Shown: positions 5,766 to 11,812, counted from the stretch's first letter. The stretch is 12,364 nt of DNA from Candidatus Nitrosopolaris rasttigaisensis (GCA_933226995.1 CAKOFP010000277.1:1-12364), one strand, 5' to 3'. Numbers and translations: made by a program. The notes: generated by a model from the sequence alone, not told the origin.

Positions 5766-7772
5766 TTATTTTGCTGCAGGAATGAACACGGTACTTTTCT
5801 GTGGAATAGAAGTGGCGGTAGACGAAACTGAAACCCCTGAATGTGGACCATTCATACCCGAATCAAACCCGATAACACGCATTCTATCAACAACGTCCAA
5901 AGCCATAGTACTAGATAGTTGATTTGACGGGGGCACGGACGTGCCGTTGGTGATATGAAGCAAAGGTGTAGCTATTACAAAAGGTATTTTATCATTATTA
6001 TTTGGTAGCTGTGGTTTTTGAATAGGGTTAATACTTTGATTGACAGGACTCTTGGTACTATTTGTCTGAGGGTTTGGGACGTTAACCTTGTTGGAAATGG
6101 TCGGGATATTGATATTATGGCCAGGGTTCGGTATTGAAACTCTGCCGCTGTCATGAATTCTGAAACTATTAGCAATTGGCGGAACAGTGGGATTGCTAAG
6201 AGTTGTGCTAGTAGTACTAGGGATATAAACTCTGCCGCTTTCATTATTCACAATGCTCCGCAAAGCAAGATGAGATGAGTTTTGTTTTGAAGAGATAAGT
6301 GGAGAGTTATGATTATTATTGCTTATTGATGATGATGTTGCTGCTATTACCGATGGTGAAGGTGTCGTGGTGGTGACATTATTATTATTGTTGATATTAC
6401 GTAGGTCTGATGAAGCACTAGTGCTATTATTGGAGCTGGCCATTGGAATAGGGACTACTGTAAATGTTTTTGAAACTGAATTATTTTGATAACCAGGCGC
6501 AGATGTCCCCATTACCACCTTATACTTGCCACTTGTGTTATCTCCACTAACTTGCCATGAATATGAGACTTTTCCCTTCTCATTTGTAATACCCGCTAAC
6601 TTTTTAGATATCCCAGACGGATCTGTGATACTTCCAAATACTGAAGCTCCAGCAACGACATGAGTACTGTTACTGTCAGTAACCCCAAGTGTCAGATTTT
6701 CTTTATCTCCAACATGAACAGGTCGTTTCGCTATATGGATCGAAACCGATAATGCCTTGGCGTTATTATTGTCGGCTTTGGTGATAGTTGATGTGTTGTT
6801 ATGTTGTTTCCCAGACTCGGCTGAACCTTTGTTATTCAGGGTATTATCATTAGTTTTGGTTGTTGTAGTTGATGTCGGTGCTGATGAAGATTTCGAAGTT
6901 GTACCTTTCTGATGAGCGTGATCAATATTTGCATTTGTGGTCCCAGTGTCATGTTGATGTGTGGATATGATGCCTGCGGTAGAAAGTAGTGCGGCAGCAC
7001 TGACACTTGTCATTTGCGATGGATGGTTAAGCTGTTGCGATCCCTTTCCTGTTTGTCCGGTAACGTTTGCATTATTATTATTATTGTTGTTAGCTACGTT
7101 TACCGCTATCGCGTTTGTTTTTGTTGCGTTTGTTTTTGTTATTTTGCTATTGAGTTGTTGAGAATTAGTAGGGATAGAACCCGATGTCTTTATAGTATTA
7201 TTCAATATTGGTAAATGCTTCTTCTGGATACTAATTTGAGTTTTAGTAGCGTTGAGACTATTATTGCCTACCTTGATGTTACTTGAATTTTTAAGGGATT
7301 GTCCTTGCTGTTTCGTCGTAGATGCCGGTGCTCCTGTAACATTTATGCTATAGAATTTTGTTAAAAGGGTTGAACTATTACTAGTGTTGGCATTATTCCC
7401 TTGGCAGGCTAGTTTCGATGTTATCTTGTTCGTTCCTGTTTTGATTGTAGTGTAGGATGGAACAAGATTAAAGACCCATGTTGAATAGTCATTTGTGTTA
7501 TTATGGCCGCCGGTAGGAAGTGCTCTCTGGTATGGTTTCATGTCATTCACAATGACATACACTTTACAATCCAGCGGGCCATTATGAGATGCAATTCCGC
7601 TAATCTTGAGATCATTGCCAGTGAGTGAGACCGGTTGGCCCTTTGCAGGAGATGTAATTTTAATCCCGATAGTTTTTGTCAGTTGCTGCGCCGCTGCAGA
7701 ATTCACGATGACAGTTGAAAGGATGAGGAGCGTAGTAAATCCAAGCAATGGTACAGATTTATTGATCAGCAA
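5766..7772 (-). CDS. Secreted/surface Ser-Thr-Asn-rich protein with two Ig-like domains
   Basis: 668 residues. Residues 1-29 are a Sec-type signal peptide ending A-A-A-Q. Residues about 35-147 form a beta-rich domain (I-T-S-P-A-K-G, D-Y-S-T-W-V-F, Y-S-I-N-V-T-G) with two cysteines, C69 and C123, likely disulfide-bonded; similar domains recur in secreted Nitrososphaeria proteins. A low-complexity linker (about 148-340) is rich in N, T, S, K and Q and includes a seven-Asn run. A second Ig/Big-like domain spans about 341-442 (V-G-D-K-E-N-L-T-L, V-S-Y-S-W-Q-V, G-K-Y-K-V-V), followed by another S/T/N/P-rich region. Many N-x-S/T sequons suggest heavy N-glycosylation. No membrane anchor or LPXTG-like motif is seen at the C-terminus. 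The TTG start is supported by a strong Shine-Dalgarno at 7778-7786. Function is unknown; adhesion or envelope structure is a guess. Confidence 0.85.
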   Translation of the reverse strand: MLINKSVPLLGFTTLLILSTVIVNSAAAQQLTKTIGIKITSPAKGQPVSLTGNDLKISGIASHNGPLDCKVYVIVNDMKPYQRALPTGGHNNTNDYSTWVFNLVPSYTTIKTGTNKITSKLACQGNNANTSNSSTLLTKFYSINVTGAPASTTKQQGQSLKNSSNIKVGNNSLNATKTQISIQKKHLPILNNTIKTSGSIPTNSQQLNSKITKTNATKTNAIAVNVANNNNNNNANVTGQTGKGSQQLNHPSQMTSVSAAALLSTAGIISTHQHDTGTTNANIDHAHQKGTTSKSSSAPTSTTTTKTNDNTLNNKGSAESGKQHNNTSTITKADNNNAKALSVSIHIAKRPVHVGDKENLTLGVTDSNSTHVVAGASVFGSITDPSGISKKLAGITNEKGKVSYSWQVSGDNTSGKYKVVMGTSAPGYQNNSVSKTFTVVPIPMASSNNSTSASSDLRNINNNNNVTTTTPSPSVIAATSSSISNNNHNSPLISSKQNSSHLALRSIVNNESGRVYIPSTTSTTLSNPTVPPIANSFRIHDSGRVSIPNPGHNINIPTISNKVNVPNPQTNSTKSPVNQSINPIQKPQLPNNNDKIPFVIATPLLHITNGTSVPPSNQLSSTMALDVVDRMRVIGFDSGMNGPHSGVSVSSTATSIPQKSTVFIPAAK
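6137..6244 (-). repeat. Imperfect repeat encoding S-G-R-V-(Y/S)-I-P, 90-base offset
   Basis: AAACTCTGCCGCTGTCAT (6137-6154) recurs as AAACTCTGCCGCTTTCAT (6227-6244), exactly 90 bases (30 codons) apart and in frame. The protein repeats S-G-R-V-x-I-P there, with a looser third echo V-N-V-P-N-P. This points to internal duplication in the C-terminal low-complexity region. Confidence 0.6.
7111..7140 (-). repeat. Tandem 15-bp duplication in the surface-protein gene
   Basis: GCGTTTGTTTTTGTT is present twice head to tail (7111-7125, 7126-7140), encoding two copies of N-K-T-N-A-like five-residue units (K-T-N-A-T repeated). An adjacent ATT/GTT triplet run (about 7070-7090) encodes the poly-Asn stretch. 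Both are in-frame slippage-prone repeats. Confidence 0.75.
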
Positions 7773-7939
7773 TAGTTACCACCTCCGAACACAACAAGGC
7801 ATCGATCAAAATCAGAGCTCATTTCGATGAGGTTAGAGTTTGAAAGTACAGCGTTGATAGATTTTACTTTAGAAGGATCCATTTCGCATCTGACATTAAA
7901 GATAGCCAGCAGCGAAGTACTAATTGTCGGATAAACCAT
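7766..7939 (-). CDS. Possible 57-residue small protein overlapping the surface-protein start
   Basis: Reading the minus strand from ATG at 7939 gives 57 codons to a TGA at 7766-7768, so its stop overlaps the TTG start of the surface protein by 7 bases. It has its own AGGTGG Shine-Dalgarno at 7950-7955 (10 bases from the ATG) and a TATA-like box at 7961-7975. The product begins M-V-Y-P-T-I-S, has a hydrophobic strand (S-L-L-A-I-F-N-V), a helix-prone middle (D-P-S-K-V-K-S-I-N-A-V-L) and ends C-L-V-V-F-G-G-G-N-Y-C, with three cysteines. The strand-helix-strand order faintly recalls Lrp-type RAM folds, but I do not recognise it. It may be a leader or coupling ORF rather than a stable protein. Confidence 0.4.
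   Translation of the reverse strand: MVYPTISTSLLAIFNVRCEMDPSKVKSINAVLSNSNLIEMSSDFDRCLVVFGGGNYC
7778..7786 (-). promoter_or_regulatory. Strong Shine-Dalgarno that decides the TTG start of the surface protein
   Basis: GGAGGTGGT on the minus strand is an excellent match to the archaeal 16S 3' end and lies 5 bases from the TTG at 7772. It also lies inside the last codons of the overlapping small ORF, which suggests translational coupling. Confidence 0.75.
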
Positions 7940-7960
7940 TACAACTTAACCACCTACTTT

Positions 7961-7975
7961 ACATATTATATGAAC
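7961..7975 (-). promoter_or_regulatory. TATA-like box upstream of the small ORF and surface-protein gene
   Basis: GTTCATATAATATGT on the minus strand is centred about 29 bases before the ATG at 7939. Transcription would begin a few bases ahead of that ATG, making the small ORF first in a two-cistron message with the surface protein. Confidence 0.4.
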
Positions 7976-8027
7976 TTCGTCTAAGGTTCTAATAAGAAAA
8001 ATTCATTTGATTCTCCTTCTGATCTCT

Positions 8028-8046
8028 TACGATCGTATTATACGAT
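8028..8046. repeat. Cluster of three TACGAT/ATCGTA half-sites
   Basis: TACGATCGTA (8028-8037) is a perfect 10-bp palindrome. Its right half also pairs with TACGAT at 8041-8046 across a TTA spacer. Three copies of one hexamer in 19 bases resemble an operator, about 55 bases upstream of the TATA-like box of the surface-protein operon. Confidence 0.35.
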
Positions 8047-8364
8047 TAAACGGTACAATTCAATTTAGTTAAATTTAGTTTAGAATGCATTTATCGTGAA
8101 ATTTTATGATTAGCAAAACAACTATGAGTGTTTTTTCCTTTTATAGCCGCACCTGCATATGCCATCACTAAAGGAAATGACCTCTTAGGGTACGACTTCT
8201 CATTGTTTTATTTTATTATGCGCTTGATACAATTGGATCATTGCATAACTCATGGTTTCAAGGCCTATTTTACAGCCTTACTGACAATAACATTTGTGTG
8301 GCTTGGAGTCAGCATCCAAACTTACGAATGCCTCTAAATGTAACTGAAACTTTTCTATGGTAGA

Positions 8365-8393
8365 TGTATACGATCAATCTTTGATAGTATACA
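8365..8393. repeat. 29-base near-perfect hairpin/palindrome
   Basis: TGTATAC (8365-8371) and GTATACA (8387-8393) pair perfectly. After a single G-A mismatch the stem continues with ATCAA/TTGAT around the loop TCT. This gives 12 base pairs in a 29-base element. It is free of any called gene and could be an operator or an RNA stem-loop. Confidence 0.55.
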
Positions 8394-8692
8394 CAAAGAT
8401 AGAATTCTGAAATGCAAAAATACGTCCGCAGTGCAGAAACAAGAATGCGAAGAGGATACCGATTGACTGTCATTGGTACTATTTTAAGCGTAGACGGTAA
8501 TAGCCTCAATGAAGGTATTTGATCTAAGGATAGAAAATCTACGACATTTATTTGGTCTATTAATAGAGAGGCTAACAAAGAGGCTTCGTGTAAACGGAAG
8601 GATTCCTATCTGCAAATATTCACAAAAGTCTGGATGGTTATTATAATCACATTGGAACAGTGTTAGGCAAGTCCCAATTGTGGTAAATACGG

Positions 8693-8707
8693 TTTTGTAC
8701 AAAAAAA
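8693..8707 (-). terminator. Oligo-T terminator at the end of the protease gene
   Basis: Directly after the TAA stop (8708-8710) the minus strand reads seven T residues (8701-8707), followed by GTAC and AAAA. TTTTGTACAAAA (8693-8704) is a 12-bp palindrome. Archaeal intrinsic termination depends on such T runs, so this is a good candidate for the 3' end. Confidence 0.5.
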
Positions 8708-9985
8708 TTATGGATGTGGTATAGGGGCGGGTCGTGCAGGAGGATGAGGGATTGGCGATGGAGGAATTGATGGTGCAGTGAGAAACGGAATGGGTGATGG
8801 TCTGGAAGTCAGTGTTGCTTTCAGGTCTATGGCGTGTCCATTTCTATATACAGTTAAAGTAATATTGTCACCAACAGACTTATGTTGGTCGATGTAGGAG
8901 ATCAAATCGTCAATTCTTACGATACTACGGCCATCAATACCTATTATCACATCACCTGCGTGTTTCTTTGAGTATTGGTCTATAGTGCTTCCATGTACTC
9001 CTGCCTTATCGGCAGGTCCATTCTTCGTAATTGTATCTATATATATGCCCTTAAGATTCGTCGCTGCCGCTCCGCCTGTGAGATTTTGTGATAAATCTGA
9101 TGTCAAGGTAGCGCCATTCAGCCCTAGATAGGGATGTAAATAATACCCTTTTTCAATTAATGTTGGGGCTATTCTGTTTATTGTGTTAGATGGAATTGCA
9201 AATCCAATCCCAGAGAACGTTCCGGTTGCAGAAAATATGGCAGTGTTCATTCCAATAACCTGTCCTTGTGTATTAAGTAGAGGTCCACCAGAGTTGCCAG
9301 GATTTATTGGTGCGTCAGTTTGGATTGCATTTGGTATAGAAAACCCAATTCCTGATGCAGCTGGAAGTAGTCGACCTACCCCACTTACAATGCCTGTTGT
9401 CATAGTATCACTAAGCCCAAATGGATTACCGATAGCAATTACCTGATCCCCAACTTCTAGTTTAGAAGAATTGCCAAGTACAAATGGTTTAAGAGTAGAC
9501 AATAGCTGTTGTGTTTGAGTAGTATTCTGTGAAATTTGTAGAACTGCTATATCACTATAGATATCGGTTCCTATTACCTTTGCAGTATATCTATTTCCAT
9601 CTACAAATGTTACATCTACTATCTTTGCATCACCTACTACATGACCGTTAGTGATTATGTGCCCTTGGTTATCGAATACAAAGCCAGAACCTAATGTAGT
9701 GGCATTTGGTGATTGAGGATCAGCTGCTGCTGGGATCTTGCTAGTTATTTGCACAACAGATGCCTCCGCTTGTTTGAAAATGATCTTGAGAGGTAAGGGG
9801 GTAGCGGAAGAGGAGGAGTTAGTATTTTGTTGGGTTGAGGCTGTAGAATTTATTGGATCTTGTTGTTGTTGTTGTGCCGCCATAGCGGTGAGTGGAATCG
9901 TAAATGTACTGACTGGAATTAATATTACTGTTATTGCAAATACTGTGACTATAGTATCTATTTTAGGTACAAATGGTTTTCTCAT
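8708..9985 (-). CDS. HtrA/DegP-like secreted serine protease with PDZ domain (S1C family)
   Basis: From the ATG at 9985 the product is 425 residues. Residues about 10-37 are a signal peptide or membrane anchor ending A-M-A-A, followed by a Q/N/S-rich linker (37-62). The trypsin-like domain carries the full triad: H115 (T-N-G-H-V-V), D145 (Y-S-D-I-A-V-L) and S232 (G-N-S-G-G-P-L), with I-Q-T-D-A-P-I-N-P before the Ser. One PDZ domain covers about 285-392 (Y-L-G-L-N-G near its start, A-G-D-V-I-I-G-I-D-G later). The last 28 residues are proline-rich with repeated P-I-P-H-P. It probably degrades or refolds damaged proteins outside the membrane. A GTG at 9994 would add three residues, but it lies inside the Shine-Dalgarno AGGTGATC, so ATG is preferred. 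Confidence 0.93.
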   Translation of the reverse strand: MRKPFVPKIDTIVTVFAITVILIPVSTFTIPLTAMAAQQQQQDPINSTASTQQNTNSSSSATPLPLKIIFKQAEASVVQITSKIPAAADPQSPNATTLGSGFVFDNQGHIITNGHVVGDAKIVDVTFVDGNRYTAKVIGTDIYSDIAVLQISQNTTQTQQLLSTLKPFVLGNSSKLEVGDQVIAIGNPFGLSDTMTTGIVSGVGRLLPAASGIGFSIPNAIQTDAPINPGNSGGPLLNTQGQVIGMNTAIFSATGTFSGIGFAIPSNTINRIAPTLIEKGYYLHPYLGLNGATLTSDLSQNLTGGAAATNLKGIYIDTITKNGPADKAGVHGSTIDQYSKKHAGDVIIGIDGRSIVRIDDLISYIDQHKSVGDNITLTVYRNGHAIDLKATLTSRPSPIPFLTAPSIPPSPIPHPPARPAPIPHP

Positions 9986-9988
9986 TGC

Positions 9989-9996
9989 GATCACCT
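9989..9996 (-). promoter_or_regulatory. Shine-Dalgarno that decides the protease start
   Basis: AGGTGATC on the minus strand is an 8-base match to the anti-Shine-Dalgarno, with AGGTG six bases from the ATG at 9985. It overlaps the alternative GTG at 9994, which argues against that start. Confidence 0.65.
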
Positions 9997-10007
9997 ATGT
10001 ATATGGT

Positions 10008-10016
10008 CTTATAAGG
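10008..10016 (-). promoter_or_regulatory. Proximal TATA-like box of the protease gene
   Basis: CCTTATAAG on the minus strand is centred about 27 bases from the ATG at 9985. A transcript from it would be leaderless and would lack the Shine-Dalgarno, whereas transcripts from a more distal promoter would keep it. Two modes of translation are therefore possible. Confidence 0.4.
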
Positions 10017-10211
10017 GTTATTCATCAATTCAAAATTCACCTAGTGCACGCACATTCTCCAGGAGTCATAGAGAACTTGTCATTGGATATCGGGCAACAA
10101 TCGCCGCTCCTATAGATAAGCAGCGTCCAGTTCCTAGTTATAACGGGACGCCGCATGGGGGGTTTGTTATATGTTCTGTGGCAGCAAGTTCTGAGAATGA
10201 AGTTGTTCCCA

Positions 10212-10227
10212 GTTACATTAATGTAAC
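10212..10227. promoter_or_regulatory. Perfect 16-bp palindrome (operator candidate A)
   Basis: GTTACATTAATGTAAC is perfectly self-complementary. It contains the half-site TACATT/AATGTA and borders the TATA-like box at 10231-10245. Confidence 0.5.
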
Positions 10228-10230
10228 GCA

Positions 10231-10245
10231 GATATTTTATAAAAA
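10231..10245. promoter_or_regulatory. TATA-like box between two palindromes
   Basis: ATTTTATAAAAATAA can act as a TATA box in either direction. Read leftward, initiation would fall within operator candidate A, giving a leader of about 225 bases for the protease gene. Read rightward, initiation would fall near operator candidate B. Confidence 0.4.
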
Positions 10246-10252
10246 TAATCCG

Positions 10253-10271
10253 GTACATTCGACGAATGTAC
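10253..10271. promoter_or_regulatory. 19-bp palindrome (operator candidate B)
   Basis: GTACATTCG and CGAATGTAC are perfect 9-bp arms around a single A. It shares the half-site TACATT/AATGTA with candidate A, and the two centres are about 42 bp apart, four DNA turns. Confidence 0.5.
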
Positions 10272-10441
10272 TAAGGTCACGGTGGCTGTTCTATTGCATA
10301 CATGGAATAGAGCTGCAGCTATCATTATGTTGTACTTTGAATTCTTATTGGGGCTTTCATTGTCTTCTTCCCCTTTTTCTGTATTATTCCCTCAGCTATT
10401 GGCCGCGAACAGAAGAAAATCGAATTAATACGCTTAACCTT

Positions 10442-10464
10442 GTGAGTTAACATTGTTAACTCAC
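10442..10464. promoter_or_regulatory. 23-base palindrome with 10-bp arms (operator candidate C)
   Basis: GTGAGTTAAC (10442-10451) and GTTAACTCAC (10455-10464) are perfect inverted repeats around ATT. It lies about 55 bases upstream of the 38-codon ORF and just upstream of the likely promoter of the regulator, a common place for an autoregulatory or activator site. Confidence 0.5.
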
Positions 10465-10469
10465 TCCGT

Positions 10470-10498
10470 TAAGCAAGTTCTTAATATTCTATTGCTTA
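10470..10498 (+). promoter_or_regulatory. TATA-like box enclosed by an inverted repeat
   Basis: TAAGCAA (10470-10476) and TTGCTTA (10492-10498) are perfect 7-bp arms symmetric about TTAATATTC (10482-10490). That TATA-like element is about 24 bases upstream of the ATG at 10509, so the symmetry brackets the likely promoter of the 38-codon ORF and regulator. Confidence 0.4.
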
Positions 10499-10508
10499 GC
10501 TGTTATCC

Positions 10509-10625
10509 ATGAAAAAGGGAGCGATCTTAGTTTACCCTAGACTCGCGAGGGATATTGTGAATGTGGGAAAATCAAACATGGCTCTCTCTGCTTATTCTAA
10601 TACACAGCTTGGAAGAGGTGTGTAA
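10509..10625 (+). CDS. Possible 38-residue small protein or leader ORF ahead of the regulator
   Basis: ATG at 10509 opens 38 codons ending in a TAA at 10623-10625, two bases before the regulator's ATG. The regulator's Shine-Dalgarno lies within its last codons, so the two would be coupled. The product starts M-K-K-G-A-I-L-V-Y-P and contains R-L-A-R-D-I-V-N-V-G and S-A-Y-S-N-T-Q-L-G; it is basic and has no clear membrane segment. A TATA-like box is about 24 bases upstream, so it could be translated from a leaderless message. I do not recognise the sequence. It may be an attenuating leader peptide or simply a chance frame in a 5' leader. Confidence 0.4.
   Translation: MKKGAILVYPRLARDIVNVGKSNMALSAYSNTQLGRGV
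10615..10620 (+). promoter_or_regulatory. Shine-Dalgarno of the regulator gene
   Basis: GAGGTG lies 7 bases before the ATG at 10628. Its presence implies a message with a 5' leader, consistent with transcription from upstream of the 38-codon ORF. Confidence 0.65.
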
Positions 10626-10627
10626 GG

Positions 10628-11158
10628 ATGAGCACAATTTTTAGTGTAACTGGACCTGATGATACTAAAGCCCTGATTCTAGCGCACGTAGGTAAAAATC
10701 CAGGCATAAGATACAGAGAGCTCCTCAGATTAACTGACTTAACCAATGGAACGCTTGAATATCATCTAAAAATATTGGAGAGGACATATAAAATAACAAT
10801 CTGCAGAAGAGACGGGAGAAGAGCCAGATATTATCCTATCGACATCCCAGCTGAAGAGTCTCACATAGTAGAATACATCAGAAATAAAGTTGCAAGACAA
10901 ATAGTGCTTTTTATACTTGAGAATGATCTTTGTACCTTCAACGAAATCTTAAGAAATATCAAGAAAGCCCCGTCTACCTTGTCTTGGCATCTCAAGAGAC
11001 TTTGTGAATCTGGAATAGTGTCAGTCAATCATGGACACGAGTTCCAATTGTATAAAGTTGTGAACGACAAGCTTTTGTCAGATGTGGTGTACAAATACAG
11101 GGAAAGCTTTAGAGACAAGGTTACCGATGGATATTATGAGCTGTTTAATCAGCTTTAA
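10628..11158 (+). CDS. Transcriptional regulator with two winged-helix domains
   Basis: A 176-residue DNA-binding protein built from two winged HTH domains in tandem. The first covers about 10-72, with recognition helix N-G-T-L-E-Y-H-L-K-I-L near 40-50 and a basic wing C-R-R-D-G-R-R-A-R-Y-Y. The second covers about 84-146, with recognition helix P-S-T-L-S-W-H-L-K-R-L near 115-125 and wing G-H-E-F-Q-L-Y-K. The matching T-L-x-(Y/W)-H-L-K-x-L cores show the two arose by duplication. Proteins with this layout are common archaeal predicted regulators (COG3398-like); no ligand domain is seen. The operator-like palindromes upstream suggest autoregulation, and its divergent placement from the protease gene makes that gene a possible target; both are inference. 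Confidence 0.85.
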   Translation: MSTIFSVTGPDDTKALILAHVGKNPGIRYRELLRLTDLTNGTLEYHLKILERTYKITICRRDGRRARYYPIDIPAEESHIVEYIRNKVARQIVLFILENDLCTFNEILRNIKKAPSTLSWHLKRLCESGIVSVNHGHEFQLYKVVNDKLLSDVVYKYRESFRDKVTDGYYELFNQL

Positions 11159-11542
11159 TAGTCAAAATAGTATGGTAGATCTAGCCGTAGTGGTTATTTT
11201 GGTTCTGTAACTGTACTAGAGGCAACTATACGTCCTACGAAGCTCTAGTTTTTATAATATTAGTTGGAAATCATGCTGAACGAAAGCGCTAGAGATATCT
11301 TCAAGTTGGTGACTCGTGAGGAGACTATTAAAAATCATACACACTTAAATGATTTCCGTGACGTTTAGAATCGAGAATCTCCATGTAATACACTAATTTA
11401 ATGGACGAAGTCTTATCCCTTAGAGATATCATCCTCTGAAGGAGTACAGCTGAATTTGCATCTCATGTCGGTCCATCTGTTCTAGTGTTTTCATATACAT
11501 ACTTACGAACTTTGTGAGCTATTTCGTTTGTAAATATGCTGA
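11159..11542. other. Intergenic region after the regulator, no convincing gene
   Basis: The 384 bases hold the stem-loop at 11163-11201 and two copies of AGAGATATC (about 11291-11299 and 11422-11430). A 31-codon plus-strand frame (11273-11368, beginning M-L-N-E-S-A-R-D-I-F-K) follows a TTTTTATAATATT element, but the box is only about 18 bases from the ATG and there is no Shine-Dalgarno, so I leave it uncalled. Confidence 0.4.
11163..11201 (+). terminator. Stem-loop after the regulator gene
   Basis: CAAAATA (11163-11169) pairs with TATTTTG (11195-11201), four bases after the stop codon, with a further two G-T wobble pairs outside. The right arm is T-rich. It is a modest terminator candidate. 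Confidence 0.3.
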
Positions 11543-11812
11543 TTATTCAACCGCTAATGAGTCCGGTAGATGGACGGTAGTAGTATGACTTTTTGGTATA
11601 TTGCATAAATATTGAATACTTGTTACTGACTGATCAGTCAGGTGTATCAGGGTCGGTGTGCACTTTAAGTTTGAGCTGTGGTGATGATGGTGCACGTGGC
11701 CGCTGGTAGCGAATACAGAAGGTGTGAAACTAGTCGATGTCAGTAGCGTTAGTGCTGCTGCCATTACTACCACAATAAATATAGCGGCCGTTGTTGCTGT
11801 TTTTGTGTACAT
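11543..11812 (-). CDS. Small secreted histidine-rich protein
   Basis: 89 residues. The first 36 or so form a clear signal peptide: short basic start, hydrophobic core A-A-I-F-I-V-V-V-M-A-A-A-L-T-L-L, and a cleavage-like site S-V-F-A-T as in many secreted Thaumarchaeota proteins. The mature part begins with S-G-H-V followed by five consecutive His and then S-S-N-L-K-C, so it can probably bind transition metals. Two cysteines about 18 residues apart (near 51 and 69) may form a disulfide outside the cell. The ATG at 11812 has GGAG three bases upstream (close) and a TATA-like element further up. No family was recognised; copper or zinc binding is only a hypothesis. Confidence 0.6.
   Translation of the reverse strand: MYTKTATTAAIFIVVVMAAALTLLTSTSFTPSVFATSGHVHHHHHSSNLKCTPTLIHLTDQSVTSIQYLCNIPKSHTTTVHLPDSLAVE

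Larger units (their letters stand above)
7976..8707. other. Large intergenic region with palindromes but no convincing gene
   Basis: About 730 bases between the surface-protein promoter and the end of the protease gene. It holds a cluster of TACGAT half-sites (8028-8046), a repeat of AATTTAGTT-like units near 8060-8082, a TATAAAAG box on the minus strand near 8138-8145 with no credible ORF behind it, and the 29-base hairpin at 8365-8393. A plus-strand frame of 69 codons from a GTG at 8128 and two minus-strand frames (8309-8578, 8484-8702) are open, but they lack Shine-Dalgarno sites and look like chance frames. A non-coding RNA here is possible. Confidence 0.4.
9997..10508. other. Regulatory intergenic region between divergent protease and regulator genes
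   Basis: About 510 bases with no convincing gene; open frames on both strands (10037-10258 minus, 10178-10450 plus) run through TATA boxes and palindromes and look accidental. The region is dense in dyad symmetry: 10212-10227, 10253-10271, AGCTGCAGCT at 10311-10320, 10442-10464 and 10470-10498, plus TATA-like boxes at 10008-10016, 10231-10245 and 10482-10490. It reads as a multi-promoter control region. Confidence 0.5.

Noticed and set aside
6961..7214. Two plus-strand frames inside the surface-protein gene
   Set aside because: Hydrophobic products arise from reading the antisense of Asn/Thr-rich codons; no start signals.
8128..8337. Plus-strand 69-codon frame from GTG with hydrophobic segments
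   Set aside because: A TATA-like ATTTTATG is about 24 bases upstream, but there is no Shine-Dalgarno, the orientation opposes its neighbours and no family is recognised; too weak to call.
8309..8702. Two overlapping minus-strand frames (72 and 89 codons)
   Set aside because: No ribosome sites, odd composition, and one runs through the 29-base hairpin.
10037..10450. Minus 73-codon and plus 90-codon frames in the protease-regulator gap
   Set aside because: Both cross TATA boxes and palindromes and have Cys/Trp-rich unnatural composition.
11273..11368. Plus-strand 31-codon frame after the regulator
   Set aside because: Reasonable composition but the TATA-like element is too close (about 18 bases) and no Shine-Dalgarno is present.
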